DNA of 64,000 bases from Gnetum montanum (taxonomy: Eukaryota > Streptophyta > Gnetopsida > Gnetales > Gnetaceae). Both the position numbers and the translations under genes were made by a program. Below the pieces are notes generated by a model. It ran no database searches. It worked only from the letters and a program-made list of their open reading frames with translations, and was not told the origin of the DNA. Each line of letters starts with the position of its first letter. The stretch's first letter is position 1. The stretch lies in assembly GCA_015680685.1 (NCBI GenBank), contig MNCI01010021.1, positions 43,006 through 107,005 on the forward strand. The letters are read 5' to 3'. Positions 55,300 through 64,000 of this stretch are shown in pieces.

Positions 55300-57992
55300 T
55301 TTTGAAGGCCCTTTGGATTCGAGGTTAAAACTATTCCAGCACTTGGGATTGTTGGATTCCGTTCTAGTAATTGAAATTCTTAGGTCCAACAGTGATATTA
55401 TCATCTTTCTCCTCTATCATAGGTTCCTCCTAATGGCCTCTTTCCTCTTCTTTTAGTGTAATAATTATGACACTATGAGCAAAGTCTTTGAATAATTCCT
55501 CTAGTTTCATTTGTTTAATAGATAAACTTTTCATTTCCTTGTCTATGATGAAGTTCTTATTCTTCTTAATAATATGCAGTACTCTCTTTTCTATCATCAC
55601 TTATTTGTTTAGTGCTTTCTTCTCAACTTTCCCATGCCGCTGCAAAATTCCTAAGACTTGTCATGGAATGAGTCATTACTAAAGCTAATTTTTTATCTCC
55701 ATCAACACTCTCTAGAATTCCACAACTTTATTCCTTTCCCTCTAATATGCATGGGGTGGAGAATAGTGTCTAATCATGTTGCTAAATCTAATTTCTTCTT
55801 CCAGTAGCTCCACTAGGTCAAAAAGCATCTTTATTTGCTGCTTGTTCTCTTCCTTATCTTTTCATTCTTACTCCAAGGGATCTAGGAGTATGGCATGGGC
55901 ATTATCTTGCTTTATGGCTAATACTCCCATATCCTTAGCATAATTGAAAGCTGCCTTAGTTTCTTTATAGTAATTTTCTTCATCGCTACATCTACATTGA
56001 CTGGTGGATCATGGAATGTTACCTGATTCTTATCTAACTTAATTTTTATTTTTATGTCGTAAATAGGAGAATGTCAAATTCTCTATTACTAAGAATGGAC
56101 ATTATTCTACAGTATTAATATTTCCAATTACTTATCTTCTCTTTAAGAAACCAAGTTTAGCTTTCTTTCTATATCCTCTGCTGAGACTTTTAGCATCATT
56201 TGATTTTCCTTTACACAAGACCATATCTTCCTTTTCATCTCTAAAAAAGAGAAGAAAATGGTTAAGTCTTTTCTATGTCTATAGAAATAACGTTCAAACT
56301 TTCAATGAAATGTCAATCACACTTACCATATAATGTAGAAAGCTTAGAGCTGATTACCTCCTTTATCCACTTGTGAATATTCACATTGTTCAAATCTAGT
56401 TTGCTAGGTGATGGAGTGAAATCTACTAGAGGTGGAGGAGGGATCTCCAACTCTAGAAGATCATCCCTACCTTTATTCTTACTCCCTTATTCTTCTTGGC
56501 ATGTTTGATCAAGGATTAAACTAAAGAGGTTAAAATAGGAAGACATACTTTCTTTATACCCCTTATTTTTATTTTATGAAAATAAGCCATGTAAGAAATC
56601 CATTTCCTCCATGCTCATACCTTCCTTTTGACCTTCTAGATTTTAAGAAGAGCTAGCATAGAGCTCCTTCACCTCTCATTCCATCACTCTTCTATCACGA
56701 GTAGTTTCTGCAAAATCACTGAGTGTTAGTACCACATCATTTCAAAAAATGTTAAAAATATAAATAACACTATATCAATTACACTTGTGAGAATTTGCTA
56801 AAAACTGATAGAAACTTACTTATTCTTTATTCTAGTTTCTCTTGGAAGATATTAAATTCTAGGATCTTTGAGGAAATGTATTTTTCCTTAGGAAGAGGTT
56901 TCATTTATACCTATCCTTTTTCTATAGTTTCAGAGGTACTCTTAAAAATTCCCTTCCCTACTTCTCTATCTCAACTTATTTTCGTTCGGGACACCTCAAT
57001 GCTTTCTAACATTAAGGATCCAAATTTTTATCTAGTCTTCAGTGTTGATGCTAAAGGATCATCACTTGTAATGCTGAGATATTAGGCCCTTCAAGTGTAG
57101 GCATAATGGGTGTTGAAAGTCTACCTCAAAAGTAATATCTTGTTGCTTCTTCCTACCGCGGGCAAACAATGTTGCCACTACTTTTATTAATTCATAATAG
57201 AAGTTAAAATTGAGCCTTCAGCTCACTATCTTCTTCTTCACTTTCTTGTCCTCTTGAGGTAGTTTCTCCATTTTTTTACCACCTCTTGACATATCACTAG
57301 TGCCCAATTGGCTACCCTTCCTTGGATCATTGCTTCATATAATCCATACAACTTCTTGGGCGCTAACTTCCATTTTTTACCTATTTTATTATAGAACAAT
57401 GTTTCAATGAACAAAGAAAATAACTTTTTCAAGTCTTACTTCGTCCCCTTATGTACATTCATGAAGTTCCTACTTTCTAATTCCATCCACTCCTCCATAA
57501 TTGGCAATTTTGTTGAATCTTTATTCTCTTATCTTGGAATTCTAACCAATAAGTAAGTATAGTTGGATCCTAAGTGATGAAGACTTGTTTTCAACTTATA
57601 AAAACTACAAAAACTGCTTTCTCTACTAAATAAGTCTTTATTAACCTCACACATTTTTCCAAACTAGGGTAGGAATGCCTTAATCCTAAAGCACACAAAA
57701 TTCCTATCCTGTCAAACTTATTGAAATATCTTATTTCTTCTCCCTTAAACAACCACTTTCGATCCCTTTGCACTTCACTAGTAGACCTAAATTCAAAATC
57801 TTTAACTACTCCTATGATGTCAATGAACTTCACATCATCTATGCTTATCTGAGCTACAAGCGAGCATATCTCATCATCAAATTTTTCTAGCTAAATCCAT
57901 CTTTTTCTAACTTCAAAAATAAAAATATACAAAAATTAACCTTTCCTACTTACTTTTTTGGATAGAGGATAATCCTTGACCTCTTCAGCCAT
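55300..57992 (-). pseudogene. Gypsy-4 accessory ORF: unknown domain plus coiled coil, broken
   Basis: ATG at 57992 opens MAEEVKDYPLSKK. After a shift come KFDDEICSLVAQISIDDVKF, DRIGILCALGLRHSYPSLEK, CVRLIKTYLVEKAVFVVFIS (57590-57700), LPIMEEWMELESRNFMNV, LFYNKIGKKWKLAPKKLYGL and YEAMIQGRVANWALVICQEV (about 57290-57360). The C-terminal half (56300-55400) is helical and charged, with NKQQIKMLFDLVELLEEEIR. Length and plan (globular N-terminal part, coiled coil after it) match the accessory ORFs of Gypsy-2 and Gypsy-3, but the sequence is only distantly similar if at all. Function unknown. Confidence 0.5.
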
Positions 57993-58629
57993 TCTTCATT
58001 ATCTTCATGAACTTTGTTCCACACTAGATAAAGCCACCCTTGATTATTGTATTTGTTTCAAAACTTGTGCAGTCTCAATCCCTTTTACTACACATCAAAA
58101 TGAGACAACAATTGAGGATTTTAGTGTTGATGTTGGGAGAGATCCTACAAGAAGTTTTGAAAGAATGATAAATGATAAAGACTTTACATGTTTGGATCAA
58201 CAAACCTAGATGAAAATTGACTCTAAGTTAGTTTTAGCTAAAATAAGACTGGATGTTCTTAACTCTTGAGCTTCAAACTCACCCATTAACAAAAATATGA
58301 AAGCCTCGTGGGTTTGACATTGCCTTGGATATTTAAGTTTCTAGAAGCAATGTGCTAGTGACACTAAATTGTTGATATTTTCTCCTTTTAACAACTTGTT
58401 CAAGTGTTTAATGTAAACTAAGATGTCCTTGAATAACTCCTTAGTTTTTAATCTTCTCTCAAAAATGATTTTTATGGGCATCATAAATAATCCTAGCAGG
58501 ATTCCCTCCAAGGCTTGTAGAACCACTTTCTCACTCAAGTCCATCCAAATCATCAAATGAAAGTAGATTATGAAAAACTTCAAAAATTCTATAGCTTCCC
58601 TCTAGGATTAAACCTTTGGTGGCATGAGC

Positions 58630-59000
58630 ATGTTATCATCGAACAGTGGCTTGCTAATGATTGGACTATACCTCTATTGGTGACCATTTGGGACTGCCAA
58701 AGTTTTCCTTTAGTTCTCATGACTAGGATCATGAGAAAATGAAGGTGTCGTTCTATTCAACAAAAGACTTTATGAATCTAGTATATTTGCTACTTGAATA
58801 TTTATTATACTTTTTATATGATGTTTAGAAGCAATTTCTAACAGAACATTGGACAACTGACCCACAATCTTCACTCTACTTTAGTCCACTTGAACAATCT
58901 TTTTATTGGATTGTTCAAGATTCAAACTAAGTTTTTTGGATATATATAATGGCATAATAGTAGATGTAGCTCTGGAATCAACGAAACAATTATGAAGATA
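58630..59000 (-). pseudogene. Gypsy-4 aspartic protease, broken
   Basis: HNCFVDSRATSTIMPLYISK (about 58930-58990) is the Asp-Ser-Gly-Ala protease box with Gly changed to Arg. It continues LNLEQSNKKIVQVD and later SLLLNRTTPSFSHDPSHEN and RKTLAVPNGHQ, the wall strand and the R-W-like block of retroelement proteases. In front of it EYNLIKDLKHVKES and LLQIGN fit the usual linker between gag and protease. Confidence 0.6.
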
Positions 59001-59563
59001 TTTATCTTTTAACTTCATTGTCAAAAGAAAAGGAGGAGCTTCTTTATTAAGAGTACAATCATAGCTAGTTTTTGTTGTCTTATCAATGTTACATACATAA
59101 CTTTAATTCTCCAACTCTCCTTTTTGCTTTAGTAAGCTCCAAAGCTTTTCTTTGCTAATTACCTATTTGTAACAATTGATATATAGTCCTTAATTAGATC
59201 CAACTCTCCTTGACATGTTTAAGATCCTTAATTAGATTATATTCTCCATCTTCATAAAAGCTTAGTTTCTTCATCCATTTATTAAAAGTCTAATTTGAAG
59301 TACTTTACTCTACTTGATCTTCTTTACTTTTATTTGTCTCTCTTCCACTTGGTTCAAAAATATTCCTCTTAGTAAATGGATCAAAAATGACATTTGGAGA
59401 CCTAGAAGTGGTTAATTTTTCCTTTGATCATAGATTATATCTATTTTCTTCATTGTTATTACACTTTTCATCTAATGATATATCCTATTTAGAACTTGAC
59501 ATAGTAGAGGTATCACTAGATTCATTTTCAGAATATTTCCTTACCTAATGAACACTAGCTAGT

Positions 59564-60466
59564 TGATAATCAGTAAGTAGTCCCTATGCCCAACCATACA
59601 AATCATTATGTGTTCACTCGTGATCTAGTTGAATTTCATGGACACTAGTCTCTAAGAAACGAAGCTAATGACTGCAATCATTGTCTTCCCAATTACACTT
59701 GTGAAATGCAAAGGTATGATTAAGTGCAACTAAGGCATATGATTTTTATCAATTTTTATGTTTTACATTTTAATTCACCCAAGGATAAAGAATAATGAAT
59801 AAAATAAAATAAAATAATTAAATTGCTAATTTAATCTAACTAGCTACACCTAACTAATGCTCACATAAGCATCCATTCCTAGTTGCCATACACATCCTAA
59901 ACAAACACATTTAATGCTACTGGGTTACCAAACGTTAAGTGTTACTAGGATTACCAAGTGCCAAGCATATGCTCAAAGTGGTCGTACTTATGTGCTTAAT
60001 TAATCACTAATTAATTTAAATTAATTTAGCTTAATTGATTACTTTATTACTAAAAGCATTAAAGGAAATTACATAAAACATTAAATGCATAAATAAACAA
60101 TTAATCTATTTCAAAGTGCTACAAGGTTTAATAGAAAGCTCATCTTTATTGTTGCACACATTGTCGTGCTTAGGGACAACAATGCTTGAATAAAGATCCT
60201 TATATTCCTTGACTGCTACTATGGGCACTTAGAAAAATATTCTAACTTTCAAATAATAAAACTACAAGAGCTCCACTATAACTATGATAAAAGATGCCAT
60301 AAACACAGCTAGTGAGCACATATTTATAGGCAAAAATAGACACTACGTCAACGAGGCCATGTCAATGCCTCAAATCCTACGTCGATGCAATTGTGAGGCA
60401 GGGTCACATTAATGGGACTACATCGATGAGGCCTCATCGATGCATCCCAAAAAATGCAACTCATCA
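59564..60466 (-). repeat. Gypsy-3 3' LTR (same family as Gypsy-2)
   Basis: Starts TGATAATCAGTAAGTAG and ends AACTCATCA. Homologous throughout to both Gypsy-2 LTRs, for example CCCTATGCCCAACCATAC, ACCTAACTAATGC, AAGTGGTCGTACTTATG and GTGCTACAAGG. Length 903 bp. Preceded by CTAGT; the partner LTR lies outside the window. Confidence 0.85.
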
Positions 60467-60689
60467 TATCCCCATGACTAAATAAAAACTCATCCTTGAG
60501 TGAACAAAAGGAAGGCAAAGTTTATTATAAAATTTTAGGAAATGTATGGGATTATTAACTAACTACTGACATACATAAACACACCACACATGAACAAACA
60601 CTAAGTGCCCAAGTGTACAGAATTATAATCATTACAAAATTTTGGTTTTCAAGACAATAGAATTGAATGCTAGGATAAAAATGACAAAC

Positions 60690-63563
60690 ACAGTTCCTCT
60701 GATGACATGAAGATAAGGAAGAAGTTCAAATGGTCACAAGCAATGGAGGCTCCTAAGGCTTTGAAGAACCTTCTCCTACTTTAGGCACATGTTGTGGTTG
60801 AGGTGGTTATGGTTGACTTGTAGTAGCTGTAACTTTTGGTAGAAGATGAAAGACATCTAATAGTGCCTTCATCTTCTCCTCCTTACTCCTATGATCATTC
60901 ACAGTCCACACTGCATCGTGAATGTGGGACGGTGTGGGAACATCCTAGTGATAAGATATTATTGGAAACAAGTCCTTCAGATTAATGAGCCAGGTAGCAA
61001 AAAGTTTACTTTCAATATTGAATGTCTTTATTGCATTCTATAGCTCCTGGTGATCACTCAGTCTCCTAGCCAAGTTCTTAGTTGTAGACCATTGATTGGT
61101 AAAACACTGGTTGAGAACATCGAATTCTACATTTTCCACCTCAAGCTTCTACTTGGTGTCTTTGTGATGCTTGAACTTGGCTTTGTACAACAAGTACGAA
61201 TTGGCCACCTATTTCTCCAATTTAGACCATGGTCATATAAAATTCAACATCACCAAATTTCCATAATGAAGATTGGCAAGCTTCATGTACCCTGTCATCT
61301 CCTCAATATGCAACTCCTTCATGTGGATCTTTGCCTTGTTGTAGTCATTGAGCCTATCAAAGGGAAGCTACCAGACATCACCTTCTTCCTTGATCTACTA
61401 GAGGGTCTCATTAACTTTCACCTTCATCATTTGAATATGTTTTTCATTGATTTCTTTTTGTAGACCAACCTAATATTTGTGGTGAGCTTTGACTCTCTTA
61501 AATTTGAGGGCCTTATTTTTCCAGGTGACTACCTCTATTGTAGATTTCTAGTGAAGGGCTCAAACTTTCTCCATGGAGAGATTTCTATTTTTGGCTATCA
61601 ATATCCTTAATTTAGTGTTTACTCTGGCTAGCTACTCTTATTATTGATGGATGAAATCTTGCATTTGCTGCTTTTGCACATCAACATTCTGCAAGTGGTG
61701 ATTTTCTATGGTTAAGGTGACATTCTCTTGATGAGTTTGATCCAAGGCCTTTTGGATATTATGCATGGTGACATCAACCAAGGACTAATAAAAATCACCA
61801 TCTCTTTCATGTCCTTAGTCTACTTGATCTTTTCTTGAAGCTTTTGAAAAGCCTCATCATGGATCTGTGCAAGGCTAAGAAATGTAGGGTCAGCAAGGCA
61901 GGCTTGTAGTTCAACAACCTCTGCAGCCAAGTGTTGGTTTTTAGCTTGGGCTATTTTGAGTTGTCCCTCCATGATAATGCATTTACCCCTTACCTCTAAT
62001 AGTTCTGAATGCATTGTGATGATTGTATCTAGAAGGTCAAAAACATATGGAATCAATTTCTCAGTTTCCACCAATCGATCCAATAACTCTTCATGCTAGG
62101 TTATGTTCAATTTGCCACTAACTATTCCTGCACACATTTGCACATCTCTGATCTAGTACAAACATCACAAGTACATTCAATGCCTTGGTAATTCGATTAG
62201 CAACCACCTATGTTGTTGTCTCCTACCCATGGTGCTGCAGCACCAAGATAGTTACCCCCTCACTCTCCTCCAGATGCACCAAGAAAGTAGTAGCATTCCC
62301 AGACATTTTTGGGAATTACTATTGTTGTGAGAGAGAGACCATTACCTCTCGAGAATTAGGATTCGATCTTGTAGGTAGGTGTGTTCTTTGGGATGAAAAG
62401 ATTGGTCCACCTCCCTCTATTTGGCTAATGGTTCAAGCCACTTCATTTAGGTGACTCATCACTAGACAATACACATATGGATCACCACCATTCTTTTTTT
62501 CTTGCTACCCCTATTCATGCAAGACTTGCTATCAAATCTCGTGCATTCATTCACAGGAAATGCAAGACTCTAGTGTTGTTTCATGAGTGGGTGGTGGAGG
62601 TGGTGGTTGCTGCTCCTCTTCCTTGGTTGTCGCAGGGGTCTTGTCCTTCATCATTTTTGCCCAAGTGGCATAAGGAGTATGCTAGAGTGTATTGTTGGCA
62701 TAGTGAACTATTCCTAACCTTTTGCACAATTTTTTGATGAGGTAAGGAAAGGGTAGGATCTTCCTTCCATGTTTTTTTCCCTTAAATCACTTCTCTATCT
62801 CCAGATAGATTAGTTGTGGAAGGTTCCAGGGAATTTTCCACTTAGAGTAGCACGTGCACAGTTGGAGAAGACAATCACCTTACTGGGCCTTACCATCAGA
62901 TTAAGGTGATAGGCTACTATCTTGAACTATACACACTTTGCTGGGGTGAATATGTCATACTCTTTGCAGTACACTCCATAACATCATTAGGTCTACTCCT
63001 TCTTTGCCTCTGAGTCTACTTGTGTGGAGATCTTTACCAAATTTATTCAAATATTAGGCAACCCAAGGGCATACGCAATAGCTTCCACCGAGTAGGACAC
63101 CTAAATGTCCTTGATCTTCAATGACTCTTACTTACCTATCATTCCAGAAAACATATGTCTCTCCCATGTACCATTCTCCATTGGAAGTGATGATTGGTCA
63201 TATGGGAGAGTTTTGCAACTACAACTGGACTTCTAGTGTAGCATGTTCTAAGAATGATCCAAAGTTTAATTCTTGAGGAATTGAATGTTGGATGTCACGA
63301 GGCTTGACTTGATCAAGGAACGTTAGAGTCAATGTGATCTTAAGTCTTGGCACCTCATCTTGATGGAATTATTTAGTTATAATCACTTCCTTAGGAATCT
63401 GTTAAATAGATTCCACTTTGGACTCCTTTCGAAGAGGTCCTGTCACATGAGTTTCTGCTGCCTATTCTTGGGCTTGGTCTTGCTGCACCCTTCTAGCTCT
63501 AGGTTGTTTGTTTCTTGGTTGAGATGGTCCTTCTTCTTATGGGCATTTTGGTCTAGGTTCCAT
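60690..63563 (-). pseudogene. Gypsy-3 accessory ORF: unknown domain plus coiled coil, broken
   Basis: ATG at 63563 matches the Gypsy-2 start in position and context (TATAG before ATGG). Landmarks shared with Gypsy-2: PQELNFGSFLEH against QELNFGPFLEF; YMGETYVFWND against YMGDTYLF; CYGVYCKEYD against CYGVNYKEFV; LPQLIYLEIEK against LSQLIYLETEK; and HGRKILPFPYLIKKLCKRLG against HGKKALPFPCLI.KLCKMG. The best-kept coiled-coil stretch is 61820-62083, 87 codons without a stop: MDRLVETEKLIPYVFDLLDT, RGKCIIMEGQLKIAQAKNQH and LAAEVVELQACLAD. Total span about 2.87 kb, nearly the same as Gypsy-2. Elsewhere stops and shifts occur. Confidence 0.6.
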
Positions 63564-64000
63564 CTATAATTACAACATGACCAAGGATTAGCACTCAATG
63601 TGTAACTTTGAAACATTTGGAATACATTATCACATAGGGTAGTTACACTTGGCTAAGTTGTAATCATGGTTGGTTTATTATTATTTGATTCAATAGGTTA
63701 TCAGAGTGTGTTGGAATGGGTTAACTCTCATAGGTTGATGATTCAATAGTATTTTATTCATTAAATTCATGGGGAAGTTAAAAAAATTCTAAAAAATTTT
63801 CTATAAAAAAACCTAAGGTTTATGACCCCCATGACATAAAGCATGCCTCTAGAAGTTACAAGATTGAAGAACAAAGTGAATTGGACAAATGGTTTGAAAG
63901 TTACAAGCTTTGGAAGGTTTTGGGCTCTAAAAAATTGTAAAAACTCCCCTTATGTTTGAAGCCAATGGCAAAAAATTCCTAAGTGGTGGGCACTACACAT
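63564..64000 (-). other. Gypsy-3 spacer upstream of the accessory ORF
   Basis: Non-coding, homologous to 42145-42600. No gene seen. Confidence 0.5.

Larger units (their letters stand above)
55250..59560 (-). mobile_element. Gypsy-4: internally deleted gypsy-type element pieces
   Basis: Minus strand, in order: a gag-to-protease linker (about 59300-59050), an aspartic protease (59000-58630), unassigned sequence (58600-58000), then a 2.7-kb accessory region with a coiled coil (57992-55300). No RT or integrase was found between them, so pol is deleted or lies elsewhere. LTRs could not be identified. It abuts the Gypsy-3 LTR at 59564. Confidence 0.5.
60467..64000 (-). mobile_element. Gypsy-3: second Athila-like element, 3' part only
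   Basis: Colinear with 39088-42600 of Gypsy-2: polypurine tract, accessory ORF, then the spacer upstream of it. Integrase, RT and gag would lie beyond the right edge. The sequence differs from Gypsy-2 at many positions, so this is an independent old insertion and not a recent duplication. Confidence 0.85.

Noticed and set aside
57976-58209. Plus-strand 77-codon frame (…TTIEDFSVDVGRDPTRSFERM…)
   Set aside because: It overlaps the start of the Gypsy-4 accessory ORF on the other strand and has no recognisable family or start signal.

Overview
The window reads as plant nuclear DNA, most likely from a conifer (Pinus-like). The reasons are long introns, very old nested retrotransposons full of transition-type stop codons, and a Penelope-like element relic, a class that among plants has been reported mainly from conifers. 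The species call is an inference. I see no bacterial or organellar gene and no CRISPR array.

One host gene is convincing. A SET-domain lysine methyltransferase of the Rubisco-LSMT-like family lies on the minus strand between about 30395 and 14408. Nine exons can be joined through GT-AG sites into 246 codons with no stop and matching phases. The 3' part of the gene (end of SET and the substrate-binding domain) is not in the window. Intron 5 (17485-25178) holds a Penelope-like fragment and two LINE remnants, one of them carrying a 1.4-kb fold-back element.

Layout from the left. 122-6388 is a nearly full-length L1-type LINE (LINE-1, plus strand) with a 17-bp target-site duplication, inserted at the edge of a copia-like gag relic (6401-7363). 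8028-11341 is a 5'-truncated LINE (LINE-2, minus strand) with a poly-A-like tail and its own target duplication. 11355-14400 has no recognisable gene. 14408-30395 is the SET gene with its intron insertions and three tRNA-like (SINE-type) modules in or beside it. 30590-32640 is a degenerate tandem array with a repeated hairpin, leading into a Tat-type Ty3/gypsy element (Gypsy-1, pol at 32790-36145). That element appears to be split by a Sirevirus-like copia (about 36540-53986). The copia is itself split by a 13.07-kb Athila-like gypsy (Gypsy-2, 38243-51309, minus strand) with clear LTRs and a GGTAC duplication. 54070-54960 may be the far end of Gypsy-1. 55250-59560 holds pieces of another gypsy element (Gypsy-4, minus). 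59564-64000 is the 3' end of a second Athila-like copy (Gypsy-3, minus) that runs off the window.

The most unusual shared theme is an extra coding module, made of a globular domain followed by helix/coiled-coil, in unrelated retroelements. It is a C-terminal extension of ORF2 in LINE-1 and LINE-2, and a separate open region of about 2.7-2.9 kb in Gypsy-2, Gypsy-3 and Gypsy-4. All retroelement genes here are broken; only the host gene reads cleanly. Three single N bases occur (33154, 54065, 54958); the first sits between two identical 79-bp copies and is probably an assembly join.
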